Below the pieces are notes generated by a model that saw nothing but the letters and a program-made list of their open reading frames with translations, did not search any database and was not told the origin of the DNA. From NCBI RefSeq assembly GCF_018691265.1, contig NW_024881296.1, positions 10,323,427 through 10,387,426 on the forward strand: a DNA stretch of 64,000 bases, written 5' to 3'. This stretch comes from Tyto alba (taxonomy: Eukaryota > Chordata > Aves > Strigiformes > Tytonidae). The translations under genes and the position numbers were made by a program. Positions 38,901 through 53,275 of the stretch are shown piece by piece; within the stretch, counting starts at the first letter, position 1, and every line of letters begins with the position of its first letter.

Positions 38901-41900
38901 TGTCTACTAGGATTAACTATCATCCTCTATAAATTCAAGAGCTACATAGAGATTTTATGGGGGAAAAAAATAAATGCTTGAACTATTCAACTTAAAACTA
39001 TTAGAAGTAATTGTCTGCTTGACTTCTAACACTTTAATGAAGGGATCCGTTCATGAAAATATTTGGGTTTGGTCTTTTTTAAGCAACTCATGGTGGAATA
39101 ATCATTAGAAATGTCAATGTGTTTCTTAAGCAAAGATATTTTTAACTATTTCTAATATATTCTCAACAATAATTTTACTGATGGGGTTAAATGGTAATGC
39201 CAGAAATTGCTGTATGGTAAGGGTGTTTTCTCTCTAACATACTTAGCTCCAGTTTAAAATAACTTACTTTTCCAAGCATTCACTGGCAGGTTTGAGGTGT
39301 ACATGCATCTCAGGTTTGCTGGGACAGGGCTGTGTGCTTCCCTGTTATAGTGATTCATGTATATTTCTCTGGAAACTCCCCTGCCACGTTCAGCATCCTT
39401 GTGTTAGAAGAAACGGTTACATTCAAGCTTAATTTACCATTTTTTAGTGTTTTGAATCCATGCAAGCAGAATGTAGAGTTGTACAAGTTTACAAACTCTG
39501 TTTTCAATTACACCAGTTGGGTGCAAATCTTATCATTTCCAGAGTTTGGGCCATGCTAAGCCATGGCGTTTGGTGTGAGAGTAGTTGTGAGAAGAGGATA
39601 AGGCTAATTACAACAGAGTAAGCTCACCTCACAAGAGAAACCAGATACTTTAATCTTGTAAACATACGGATCAGTTAATTGCTGACACAGTAGTTCTTGG
39701 GGTGGGGGGGTGTGTGTGGTGGAGGGCTATGTAGTCTCAAAGGCTGTTCCAGTTTAATAGATGACATCTTGCAGAAGTGAAGCAGCTTGTCCCGAGTCCT
39801 CAGTCAAGGAGTTGGCTGTAGCCCTGCACGCCAGGTCAGTGGGAACTCGGTGAGGCACACACTGTGGCATTTTGGGGGTTGTACCATAGGTGTGTTGCAA
39901 AGGAATAAATGAGAGAGCCTGGACCTTGCTGGGACAGATGTCCAGGGATGAGGAGGTTTTCCCAGTAAGAAACATACTGAGCAGAACTATCTTGGGGTTC
40001 CTGCTTTTAAAATCACTGAGTGGGGGTGTAGCTGTCTTTACCAAGTAGTCTGTGGTGAATAGGAAAACCCCAGAAAGAAACAGGAAATCAAAGGACAGAG
40101 TTCTGGAAAAATAGAGAGCTGGGCAGCTGTGCAACTGGAGCCGGCACTGCTCTGTGTCCTGGGCTTCTGGACGTGGAGGACGGTGTGGTCCCAACAGCAG
40201 CCCCAGTCTGCAGAAGTGCTGCACAGCAAAGGTGAAGTCAGTGCTTTGACCTTCTAAGAAAAAAGATAGCAAGAGAAAGTGTATATTGATTATCACAAGG
40301 CAGATGAAAGACTGCCTTTAAAAAAGCTCTAGCTCTTGTACTCTTACTTAGAGTCTACTTACAAGAACTTGTAGTTTGACAGAACACACAAAAATCATAA
40401 ATCAACTGGAATTTTGAGCTCAGAAAGATTATCAGGCAGATCAGCGCAGTCTTCCCACTGAACTTATACATCACTTTTAGCAATTCCATCCTCTCCATAA
40501 ATGTTTATTTTCAGCTTTATAATGTTTAGTTATAATGCATTCTTTGGGCTTAGGTATTGAGGACTTCTTGGTCTTAATATTACCACAACAGTGACAGTGC
40601 ATTTTTCTGTTTTGTTTTTCCTCTGACTAACAGAGAGCTGCAAAGTAAAAATTAAAAGAAAAATACTGTATTCAATTTTTAATTATACTTGAAAAATTAT
40701 TTTTGTATACCAAAATATGTATGTATTTTTTGTGCAGGATGACTGAAAAGCCTATCGTATCATTTAGTGTATATCTGTGTCTATTAAGGCTAGGCACTCC
40801 TACTCACAAAGCATTAGCCACCTCATTACACATGCCTTAAGAGAACAGGTTTTGGTAACAGGCAATATCACACTCCTTCCTTGATAAATGGCATGTCCCT
40901 TGGGAAAAGTCCTGTCTGATGTGGGAAATGTATGGCAGATGTTCAGGAGCTGCTCTGTGAGCAGCCTGGTGGCACTGATTAAAACTCCACTAAATTGTGC
41001 TAGCAAGCAGGTTTACTATTGCCGAAAAGAAATGAAATCTTTCCACGTCAGACAGCTGTGACAATATCCAGAGCAAGAGTGTTTATATGTGACCGGGCAG
41101 AGGAACTATTGCTTTTCCAAAAGGAAGAAATCTACACAGACGCTGTGCAAGCCAAGATTTAACCTTTCAGAAACACTCTGCCAGGCAGTAATATAAGCAG
41201 GCTTCCTCTGAATGTTCTAGGGAAGAATGGCAGCGAGTGAAAGCAAGCTGTGCAATTTGCGCACCCTACTTGTAGCGATGCCTGTGTGAAGCAGAGAAGG
41301 TATTTGTTTGTGGACAACGTAACTGACATGAGAATTTGGCTGTGGGAATTGAGTGGAGACCTCTGTAAGGAGCCATAGGGGAAGGATGATGTGACATGGA
41401 GAGTGCTCTGTTTTACAAAAGCTTCCCAACAGCCACGAGCAAGGCGGTGGGCACCGTCTGCCTTGTGTGATAAGGCATGATGTCTTATGGAAATTTAAAT
41501 AAAATGAATATTCTTGTCAATCTATAGCTGTACTAGCTTTATAGAACTCAGTAGTGAGAGAAGTAAAAATCTGTGCTATTTATTTTCAGTCCCTGAGGCT
41601 AGAAGGGTTGGCTCAAAGCAAAGTCATCTACTGGTTAGCACGATTATGCCAAGGTTACATTTTGAAATACATCATTTTAACTGTATTCCTGAAGCTGAAT
41701 CTCTCCATGTATAATGGAGTTACGCCATAGACTCTGTTTTCACTATCCATGTTACTTGCATTAAAGAAATCTTTTGCTACCTGCTTCTTGAAATACTCGG
41801 ATTAAGGAGTCTCAGCCCCTTCTGCATAAAAAAACTACCAAATTTCTAGGGGAAATTTCCCTTCACAGGGTAGTGAGGAGAGACACTGATTCATGATATA

Positions 41901-44900
41901 TTTCAAGGTTTTAGTGCTGCTTATTATACCAGCAGTGTCCAGCTGTGAGCTTGGTCATTGACGAGACGGACTCAGTAGATTCCAGCTTTAAATTTGTGGG
42001 AATAAATCTGGACTTTTAGACACAGTTCTGGTAATTTAAAGTTGTTTGTAATATTAAAATGTCTGGTGCAGAAAACTACCTTTCACATACACAGAACAAA
42101 TATGATTTTCCTTTACTCTGGAAGAGGGGATTTTATTTATCATTTTTCAGAATATGGATACTGTAGCCATGACAACAGCGGGTGCCTAGAAGAAAAATGT
42201 GGAGATGCAACAAAGATGCCAGAAATACATTATCTGTCAAGATAAAAGATTGCTTCAAGACCTCTGAGTCACAAAACCAGAGTCCCTTAGAGGGTATTTT
42301 AAGTCATAGTCATATTATTTTTAATCCAAGAGAGGCAAGGTGATCTTCTCAGCAAGGCAAGTGAATGAAAAAAAAAAAGCCCAAACAAAATAAACACCTT
42401 TACTCAATCCCTGTTGGCATTCTACTTTCTAGGACCTTGACTAGCTTATTAGAGTTACAGTGCTCAGTTTAAAAAGAAAAGCTTTATTTTTCTTTTCTTT
42501 CTGCCTTAAAATGGCAAATGTTTTTAAAATTTCCATTTCGATAAAATGTAACAACAGGAATGTCTTTGCAAAACTCTTAATGTGAAGAACGGAAGGAAGG
42601 AAGGTCTGTTCCCTCTGCCCCTAGCCGGACTTAGCTTCCCTTCCATCCCAGCTGGAATTTAGGAATGAGAACAAAGGCACCCCATCAAATTCAGTGGGAA
42701 TCTTTCTCTTGCATTCAGCACTTACTGGTTCAGGCCCTCAGGCTGAATTTTCCTTATACCCAGAATCATAATGCAAGCAGCGTACTAAAGTCTTCCAGGC
42801 TCCTGGGAGCCTTAGCAGGCTTCCTGATTTAGCTCCACGCAGCCTCACATGTATATTGGGGTGGGCTGCCTGCAGGGACGTGCCACACGGTCAGAACTAT
42901 GTGGTCAGTTTTGGTTTACTTACAAACTTCCGATGCCGTTGCCATATTTCGTGGGGTCACACCCAGGATAGGATCCCTTTGCTGACTTGATTGCAAATCA
43001 TGCTGCAGAGCCCCCAGTGTAGGCACAGCATACCTCAGTGAACCACGTGCCTGGTCCACCCGTCACACAGAGATGGGAGTCTTCATCCTCCCCCTTTGAG
43101 CAAGCTTACACATAGAGCCTGCAAGACCGTATCCACGTTGTGGGGTCAAATTAAGTTTGACAATAAGACAGGGGTTTGATTTGTGTTGAAAACATAGGTG
43201 TGACCTTCAAGCGTAATTATTTTTAATCGAATTAACCCCATTGTTAGGGATGCAAGCCTCAGCCTGTATAACTACGGCAAACGTGCCGGGCAATTCCTTA
43301 TCCCTCTGCCCAAGCATACCATCTGCAGAAGAAAGAATTGCAGGATCCCTGCTCACCACTGCATGCAGCGCTTTTGCTGCAGCACAGAACAAATGCTGCT
43401 GAGCATTAAACTAGCTTGGTGTGCTGTCCTCCAGCGAAGGCGACTGCCTTGTCATTGGGTTTGCATTGTCTTACGTTGTTTCAAAGGTGCTCAGAGTGTT
43501 CAGGGCTCTCAGGGAACTTGTGATCAGCTGAAACAAAGTCATCACAGCCTGAATGAGAGAGTAAGTCCCTAAAGTACCCTACGGAATGGAAAAAAATGAG
43601 TCATTTGTACAAGATTTCAGTAGACCAAGTCTTCATGCTATGTGCTTATGGGCTGAAGAGGTAAAATCAGACATTAGTCAGTGTTTCAAGACTTAGTATG
43701 TTCCTTGCAGTGATCGTAGGAATGATTATTTTTCAGTCTAATATTTGTATCCAAACACTTTCTATTGCAAGTGAGCTATACAATGTCTGAATTAAATAAC
43801 CATCAGTTTTGATAATTTCAGCATGGAAATAGACTTTGTGTAAGAAAGGTAGATTTGCTTAAATACAGCAAATTATGCCAAATGCCAGGCAAGCATAAAT
43901 CAATATACAGATAACCCTAAAATCTGTGCATATTTTATAATTTAGGAGATGATTCTCTACCTGCAAGCCAACAGTGCCATCCACTGATTTTTGTATGTTT
44001 TCACACAGATATTCTTCAAGATGTTCTAACACAACAGGTGCTCCTGAAAGCGTTATTAAGGACACCTTTATGTGGCTTGTTTAAGAGAACAGAATCCTTT
44101 TAAACATACCAATAAACAGTATAGGAAAAATCTGTTTCATAGCCAGGTGGGTTTTTTAATGGATTTGACCCTCACATCTGTAGAGGGCTTCTCTGCTTTT
44201 GCAAGAAGCTGACCTGTATTACTTAGACATTCTCTCATCCTCACCTGTCAAAATTTCCAATATGTCAAACAAAAATCTAAAAATCAGATGAAACTGAAGA
44301 TCCTGGTTATAAAATATTAAACGTTATTCGATTACCAAAGGACCTGAATTTGTGCAGATATCATGCATTGCTCTTTCAACCTATTATAGGGTATAAAGGG
44401 CACCCAGAGGCCATATATAGATCTGTACAAAACAACTTCTCTGCCAAAGTACACAGACAGACATTCTCTGATGGGAAAGTGTTTTGATCCAGAATATAAA
44501 ATCAGTTTCCACACTACAAATGGAAAAGGTGATGCATTAGCACTCCCAGAATTAGGACTGTTTTTTAATTTACATATTTATTTATTTTTAAAGGAAGCCA
44601 GGAGGTAGGAGGAATTTGTTTAATTAATACTTGTGTTTTTAAGCCTTTACTGCTTGTGTTTTCAAATTGTGTTCTGTAGCTGTAACTGCTAGAATCATAT
44701 TTATTTTTATTTGGTTGGGCTTTGGTTATATTATGTGAAAGTGCAGATTACCACATAAGTACCTGAGATACAGATCTACAGAAAGACAGAAAACTTTTCA
44801 TAGAACTTTGAGAAGCCACACCGTAATTTTAAGAATCAAAAAGCAAAATGCAAGCTACTTTTACGGTTATGTTCTACCTGCATAGTTAGATTGAGGCTGA

Positions 44901-45248
44901 CCATACTGCTAGTGCTGATCTGCTATCTGGTTACGAACTAAAGGGTGTTCTGCTATTAACTGCGGGAGCAGACACGATGAATAGCGATGTGTTACTGCCC
45001 CAGGCTCTCATGTGCATGTTTGCACTCTTATATTTTCCTGGGGCTGCAACATAAGCTACCTCTCGCTTGCATTTCCATAAGATCTTGTAATATGTAGAGG
45101 GAAATTCTTTTTCTCTAGTTAATTACATTTGCAGTAACTTCTCGAGCATCAGTTCTTAATTGCCTGTTAGAAGTTTGGTAACTTTGTATGTTGTTCAGAT
45201 AAAGATGGTTTATATGCCATAGTAATAAATGTGAGCCTTCTAAATTTG

Positions 45249-45310
45249 AAAAAAAAAACAAAAAAACAAACAACAAAAAAAACACAAACCAAAACAAAAA
45301 AACCCCAAAA
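45249..45310 (+). repeat. A-rich tract with interspersed C
   Basis: About 60 bases of A runs broken by single C. No retroelement body is recognised beside it. Confidence 0.85.
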
Positions 45311-46124
45311 CAGTTAAATTCTAAAATATTCTAGAAACAAATGATGTTGGAATAACATATTGTTGGGTATGTGGGAAAAACATGACCCCCTTCCTCCCAA
45401 CACATCAAGAGAATCACTTCTCTAATAACCTATTAGAGATTTCAATTGTAGCAACTGTTTTTCTGCAAACCTCAGCAGCAACAAATAGGTGGCACTGCAT
45501 GATCATTTGAGAGACTGCAGTGTGACACGCAGAGCTGTGCTTGCTCCCCAGGACATCCTCACAAATCCCTGAGGAACAAGGGCGCTCCAGTCCTTGGATA
45601 GCAGAAGCAGTCGAGCTACAATAAAAATGTTGTAAGAAAGTATGAAGATGTATCAAGACAGCTGATATATATATATTTTTTTTTTTTTTTAAATTTAGAT
45701 GGTTAAAAATGGATTAAATATGTTCTCCTGTTAAATTTATTTGTGGTCTTTTACATTAAATTTATAGCTATATGAGTATCTGCATCTATAGATCTATATA
45801 TACCTACATCATCCAAGTAAAATAAAAGTGTACATGACGTTAATTGCTATTTATTCCTAAATTGTATTTTCTGGACAAGCAAAATCCAAGAAAGTATCTC
45901 TTCTGTAATACAATTCTTGATCATGGTTCTTGTACCATTGTTCTTGACATATAAGTGAATATTATGTGTCACAAGGAAAAAGAAAACCCGTAACAGAGCT
46001 ATTTAAGATTGTCCCTCTGGTGTTTTCTTCAAAGGCAGAACATCTAGGAACTCATCAGGAGGGGTCAGTATCGTCTTAGAGTTTTTCACTCTAAGCAAAT
46101 ACATTCACCTTATTATCCTCCTAC

Positions 46125-46420
46125 ACTGTACCGCCACCTCTCAGGGCCATTTGCCCATGCAGGCAAATACTCAAGGCAGGCGCCGGAGGCAGGCGATGCC
46201 CGAGTACCCGCTCCACAGACGGTCTCCCCTTGCCACGGTCCGTGTAACCCCACGCGCACACAGACGGATGGAAGCCAGGCCTGGAAGGCCGGGCCCACCC
46301 ACGCAGCCAGGCCGCTGAGCGAGCCGGGGGCCCCGGTGCCGGTTTTCCTTCCCACCTCACAGCGCTGGCTGGCCCAGCCCCGGCTCCCGCCCTTCACTAG
46401 CGGGGGGCCAGAGAGTTTCT
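46125..46420. promoter_or_regulatory. CpG-rich island, possible promoter or exon
   Basis: About 300 bp of dense CpG. Both strands stay open over most of it (up to 94 codons on the minus strand), a by-product of GC content. No protein domain is recognised. The next gene downstream of CHRM3 in mammals is FMN2, but nothing here identifies it. Confidence 0.45.
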
Positions 46421-49400
46421 CTGGCCCAAGTGACTGGGAGTTGGACCCTCAGCAGGTTTCCTACATCTCTGACCAGTTCGTGCTCTGCAAAAGCACCGTA
46501 CCGCTGCCAACTCTTGGGTTTTCAGAGGGGCCTGCCCGCCTTGGTTAGAGAGCTGCCCTCCGGGCAGACGACGTGATACTGGGAATCCCGAGTACATGGA
46601 TACACCTATCTCAGAAACTGGAAACTGTTGAGATATTATTGCAAGCTTTGGGTTTTCTGCTTGTTGGATGTAGGCAGGTTTTGTTTAACATTAAAGGACA
46701 ATGAGTTACCATTTGCAGGAGCCTTCGCCTCACCACAGGCCCTGTGTGGAACCAAACTGGGTTACCTGAAACACACTGCTGGGCTTAGGGTCGCCAAGGC
46801 TTTACAACATTTATGTGGGCCACTGACATCAAGGAAGGTGATTTTTTTTTTTTTTTTCCCCAGTACAAATGCCTTAATTTCAAAAATTTTTATCTTAATA
46901 CACTGCTGTCCTTCAGGTTCCACCCATCCAAAATCCATTATCCTCTAGCCTGTATAATCTGTTCTTTTCTGCCCTGGCAGCAAAGGCTCATAGTTTTTTC
47001 ACAGTTGTCTTCCCCTGTTAAACCCAAATGACAGATGAAAACACTATGACTTCTCAACAGTCCCACCACCATACCCTGCAGGTTTTCTCATTCATTTCAA
47101 GATATTAATTATTTCATATAATTTTAACAGAAAAAGACATCTTTAAGGTAAAAGCAAGAGCCAAGAAGTGGAAGAACCAATAACTAGGGCTTGGGGAAAG
47201 AAAGCAGCTTCAGGGTATACAAGGAGAGGGATCAAAGAAGGAGCCTAGGAAGGGAAAATTTGGGAACAAGAAGACAAATATGATGATATTTAAAAGTTGC
47301 AGCACTGACAGCTTCTGTGGGTTTGGTGTTACGCTGTGGTGCTTTCCTTAATGCTCCACTTTCTGGAGTTGGATGGCTATGTGAAATTTCGTATTTGTGT
47401 GGTTTAGAGGAGAGAAACTTGATTCCAAATCTGTAAGGCATATTTCAGTAATAGTACTTATTCTAAAGAAATGACTAGTTTAGCCAACCTTATTTATTTA
47501 GATGCAGAAGAAAAGAATACAACACTGAACAGTAAAGCAAGCTCATGTACCGTTCCATAAGTGCTGTCTTGCTGAGATTACTGCTAATAGTACCAGGGAT
47601 ACTGGTTCCCAATTTCAGCACTAGATTTTTAATTTGGTATCTAAGCCTTGCTCCATTTAAATTGTTTGCTCTAACAATAAATGTGAATGAAAACCCATGC
47701 CCATGGACTGTTTACTTTCCCAACATGCTATTCTGCTAATCAAACTATACAAAAAAGCCTAACAGATACATGTGAAAACAAAATAAAAGAGGTATGCATT
47801 TTATGAACGAAAATGCACAAACCTTCACAGTTTTTCACAGCTTAACTGTAACTGCTTCCTTAAGAAAGCGTAATTGGTAGAGTTATAACCAGCAGTATCC
47901 AACCTACAGCTTTTTTTTCTGTTCAACCAACCATCCACACACTTGCCTTTATACAAATACTTAAAACTTGTTTGATTAAAAGGTAAGTCTAGAAGTTGAT
48001 ATATATTCTCATACTGAGGCTCTCGCTCTCATAGCTGAGTTAAATACTTTGTAATAATTTCTGTTAAGTGATATAAAAATGGACTTCGTGCAGGTGGAAA
48101 AGACTGCTATACATGTGCTCCTTTATGTCACATTCTGGGACAAAAATCTAAAATTATTAGATTCATAGTACAGTATACAGTAAAATGTTCATAAAATTTA
48201 ATCTGGGAATAATGGAACAATCTGTAGCACTGCTTCTGATTGAAATGAAGTATTTGTCAGTGCCTAAATAGAAAGATTTTCCTGGGGATTAATCCCAATT
48301 TACACTGTCATTACTGTGCTGTGCCGCAGGTGTCTCCTGTTTTCATTACTTTGTCTGTGCTCAGCTTTCTATCCAGGCAGCATCTTCTCTGGTTCATAGC
48401 TGTGAGTTTACTGACCTGACCAAGCGTAGCCCTAGTGCTGCAGAACATCCACCAGATGTTATTGTGTATGAGATGAACTTCTGTCAGCCCAGTGGAGCCG
48501 GACCAGTCCAAGGTAAATTCTGCAGCGATGATTTAAAAGCCTTTATATGCATGGGGAAAACTGGTGTTGCCTATCAGTGTTAATGCCAAAAGATGGGATC
48601 ATACAGCTACTGCACTAGTTGGCTTGCCAGCCTACAGTGTATGGTCCTGGACTGTGAAGATGTGTTACATCTGCTCTGCCTAAAATAGGGCCAGAAGAAT
48701 TCAGTGCCAGAGTTCACAGTTTCGTGTGTCACCACGCAGGCAGAGCAGAGAGGATCTGCTACCAGTAAGGAGGCAAAAAGCCCTTCTGCTCTGCCATCAG
48801 GACTGTCAATCTTATGGGAAGGCATTCAACAGCAAGCTCCTGCTTGAAAGAGCGTGGTTGTTCCCTGCAGCCCCCTGTTTTAGCAGTGTGTTGAGGTGTC
48901 TCTCCTGCTGCACAGCCCCACAGGCCTGGCTAAGCCCAGCTCCCCCACTAGCCACGGTGGACACGGGGCTGGCTCAGGGCTGGGGAGAAGCCCCTGCTGC
49001 CATTGCCTAGAGCAGCCCACCAGCTCCCTCCTCTTGAGGGAACCAGGCTGATGGTCTTGCTCTTACTGAATGCCTGCCACTCCAGGCCTTTCTTGCCATG
49101 TGATGTGATGCAAGTAAGGGGAGGAAAAGAAGAAAAAGTTTGTGCCGTATTCTTTCTACCTCACTTCTTCTTGTCTCATATTCTAGTTTCTCTCTTGCCT
49201 GCTTATCTTCATTTTCATCTTATTTTATTTTAGCTATTTTCTACTTTGTCCTGTTCTATTCTCTGCCATAATGTTCATCTGCCTCCATTCAAATGTAAGA
49301 GGAGTGTATGCTCACTTAAGGTTATAAACAGGGATTACCCTGATGTCAGTGCAACATGTAAGTTGTTCTACTAATAGCCATTAGCAGAATAGAAGCTTTC

Positions 49401-52400
49401 TGCTTATGGTCTTCAGGGAGCTTTTTCTTCTCCCCTTTTCCCGTATTTTTAAGTCTTTATCATTTTCCAGTTCCTCCCTGTAGAGTCTTAATGTAGCCCA
49501 CGGAGAAGGGTACATGTAAATTCTTTCCTGACAGCCTTAAGGCAGCACTGACACAGGCTCTGGGACACATGGGGCAGAGCCATGGGGAATAGCAAAGGGG
49601 CACAGCCCTGCAGCATTGTTAATTTCTATTGATGATCTATTAAAAAAGGGAAACGTAGGTCTTTCAGTGCTCAAAGGAGATACTTAGGCAAAGCATCTAC
49701 AGCTGAAACTTTATCAACTGAGTTCTTCACCCCAAAATGCATAGGCTAATTGAATTGTCTCCCTCTACATTTGGAATTGCATTTTTTAAAGGAAAAACTA
49801 AATAGTATAACTTTTATTATCTGATACTCACCAATCAGTCCTTATTGTTATCTGCTTAACAGTGACGTCTGGTACATGTATTTCTCTAGAAAGAAAAAGA
49901 AAAATCTTCCTTCTTCCTCCTGTAAAGCAGTATTATCTAAATGCTTCTTGGCAGCTGATGATAAGAGCACAGCCTGTAATACATTTCTCCAATTAATTTC
50001 AGGCAAAAAGCCAGATGTTACTGCTATTCAGTTAGCCAAACCTATACGAGTGCTTAGATTTTGGCTGTCTTTTTTTTTTTTTTTTTTTTTCTTTTGACTA
50101 CTACAGAGGTGGAGGGAGTCAACATTAAGTCTTGCTATATGCATTTGATCAAATATGAGATGAAAAAGAAACAAGAGCCTCCATGCTGATTCTTCTGAAG
50201 GTAAGTCTTCTGCCATTTTAGTGAATTCTTCAGACTTCTACTGGGTCTTAAGACATTGTCTTAAGAAATGTATATTTATATATTATCTTAAATAGAATTG
50301 TTTAAATGCTTAGGGTTTTTTATTATTATTATTTTTATAATTTTTAGCCAGTATTATCTCTGTTACAAGTTATATTTATGCCATAAAGATGTCTTGAAGG
50401 AAGCCTCCTGCAAACAGAAGTAATTGTGGGGTTTTTTTAAACTATGTTGTTTATACAGCTAATATTTTACATCTTAAGGGTAGGAACATTCTAACTGGAA
50501 TTAAAATATAACTTGCTTTATTTCAAACTAAAACACAGAAAGGTTACTGAGTTCAAGAATGGGAATATTATGTAAAACCTTCGTTCATGCATATATCTTA
50601 AAACATCCATAGGTTGCTGTGGATGGAGGAAAATGTTCATGGGAATACTTGTTTTCTTAATAAAAACCCGAGCACTGAATGAGAAAAAAGAACTGAATAG
50701 GCAGGGAGTGGCATATAAAACATACAAACTGTACATTAAGACAACGTGCTTTTATCAGTAGCAAACTTTTCAGGTTGGTGGGCTGGTTTGAAAGGTAATG
50801 TTAGGAAATCTGTCACAGCACTTGTAGCTTCAGTTTTAGGCAGGATATACTTTTTGTAACAAATGTTAGGTAACATATCTCTGTGTGGCTGCCTGCACGT
50901 GGAGTTTCCTTTCCATCTCTTACCTGAGGAACAGTTAAAAGGAGATGGTTGCAGCTATAGCCAAATCTTCCTCTCTTTGTCCTTAAACAGACTGCCTGTC
51001 TTATTTGGTGCAACTTGTGCTACCAAGCAGGTACAGCTTTAGACCTTATTGAGAAATAGAGTCTGAGAACCAGCTGGGGAACCCAAAACAGGGACACAGC
51101 TTTAGTAAAAGTGATGGGCTTCTTTTAGGAATGGTGGTCCTCAGTGTCTTGACCACAGGCCTTGGTCTCAAAGTCTGGACAGGTTTTGGCAAGGTCATCG
51201 TCTGTCCATGCTTCCACGCTTATAAAAGGGACACAGCAATACCGCGACATCCATGAGATTTCTGCTCTGTTGCTGGACCCCTCATGATTCATGTGTTTGC
51301 TGAACATGCAAGGTGTTACAAGTTCAGCTTCATGAATTACCCAGGATCTGCTCAGAAAATTTTGACAGATGCTAGAATTAATTTTCAATTTGAACTGTGA
51401 AACATATTCCCAATCTTTGCAATTGTTAGAAAACAACTCTATGGTTTCTTATAAACAAAGTCAACAACATTAATTTCTTAATGATCAGTCTAGATTTTAT
51501 CTTTGTCTTCTTGCTATTTTTCTTGCGTCACAGATTTTTCTATTTCAGAGGCTGCATGATAGACCCAGTAGGCAGAGTGTTAAAACTGGGAGTATGTTCA
51601 CTGACATGCACATAACTTCCGAGGCAATACAGTATATCCTACATACTGGGATTATGATTCTCCTCAGGGCTGCAGACGTGGAAAAGCCACAGGAAATCCT
51701 GCCTGGTGCTTTTTCCTGCAGACAACAGCAGCTAGTGGAGAAATGAAGTTGCTGTTTTGGGTTGAGAGCAAGAATTGCATGTTGCCCAATAGTACAGTTA
51801 TTATGGACATATTCTGTACTATCTCTGGCCACTTCTGCTGTCTGATGGGATTTTCTGTTTTTTAAGGTAATAATGTACCATTTCAACAGTAGTCCTTTCT
51901 GTCTCAGAAATGTAGGACTTTTCTGGGAATTTTTCCTTTGAAATGCAGAATATGATGTAAAGGCCAGGTTGATAATTGCTCTATGACTGCTTCTGTCTCC
52001 ATAAAATGAGTGCTATCTCTGTACAGGATACATAAAATTGAATAATATCCATCCAGAATTCTGAGAATGCTTTATATCATATAAAAAAACCTGGTTATGC
52101 AAAATAGCTAACTTAACTTACTCCATGCAGCACTGTGCAGGAGCTCTGATGAAGCAGTATTTCAGTAAGTGGGTTTGAAATAATGACCAGAAGGTAAAAT
52201 AAAGGCTAAAAACTAAAGACAAAATTATAGGGATTTATCACTTAATTTCCTATGGGTTTTTGTACCAGAGGGATGATTCGCTTGACAAAATGCCCACCAA
52301 AAAAATAAAGGATATTAAATTTTCTCTCTATGTATGTGTAAAGGAAGTTACACTTCTGAGCAGTAATAATGGAACCACAGACCTTCATGTTGCTCTATAA

Positions 52401-53214
52401 TTTAGCTTTTTTCCTGTGTCCTTTGGGTGTCTCTGAGGTGTGATCCTATTCTGTCTTGATTAACAATTCAGTTTAAAATGTTTAATTTTTTTATATGCAA
52501 AAAGTTCAGTGCCTGGATCATCATAAATACAGGCACATCACACATCTAGCAGAACTGAGAAATCGGATCAAATATTATGCCACAGGACTTGAAACCAGTG
52601 AAAGAGCTTGCTTGTTGCTGAACTTTCAAGCAAAGGAAAGTAGATTAACCGAACACATTCGCTTATACTAAAACTATTATGTTTGCTGCTTTGCATTTCT
52701 GAAACAGTGATGTGTTCTCAAGTTGGAGTTCTTAAGTTTCACATTGTGTCTTTCAGTCCTGAAGCCCCTTTTTGGTAAAGGGAGGAGGAATTGGAACTTG
52801 GTGGGCACTTGGTTCTTTCAAAATCTAATGTAACTTTTCAGTTCCAGCATATGGAGGGCCAATAGCAAGGCTATTACAGGGTAAATCAGCTGTAACAATC
52901 ACCTCCTGTGGGAAGACTGTGTTACAGAAAGAAAGCAGAGTTCTGACTTCAAAAACCTCTACAAGATTCTTCTTCACAAAAGCTTTTGTACCTGGTGACT
53001 CAGTTTCCAAGAAATAACATTTCTAGTTTACCTTGAACAGCTTGTGGCAGGAAAGGGCAACTACTCTCATCTCATCTCATTTTAGATACTACTTTGGACA
53101 GTGGAAAAAATGTTATTTTATTCCTACCCTAGGCATGACTTTTGGCAGGGCAATGATTTTAATGCATATGCTCTTCCATTTTCACCAAAGCTATGTTTGT
53201 CTTCGTGTCCTGCA

Positions 53215-53275
53215 CCAAAAAAAAACAAAAAAACAAAACAAAAAAAAACCACAACCAAGAAAACAAACAAAACCC
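53215..53275 (+). repeat. A-rich tract with interspersed C
   Basis: About 60 bases of A runs broken by C, like the tracts at 45249 and 60121. Confidence 0.85.

Larger units (their letters stand above)
33861..46124 (+). other. Non-coding spacer
   Basis: No recognised exon. The longest frame is 180 codons on the minus strand (39754-40296), without known domain. Also present: an 11-bp tandem duplication at 35941-35962, AAAT units near 37970-37986, a GGAA run near 42592-42605, G/GT-rich sequence near 39700-39722, an A/C tract at 45249-45310 and a T run near 45675-45690. Confidence 0.55.

Noticed and set aside
39754..40296. 180-codon minus-strand open frame
   Set aside because: No recognised domain, and a frame this long can arise by chance in 64 kb read in six frames. 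I saw no retroviral or transposase motif in it.
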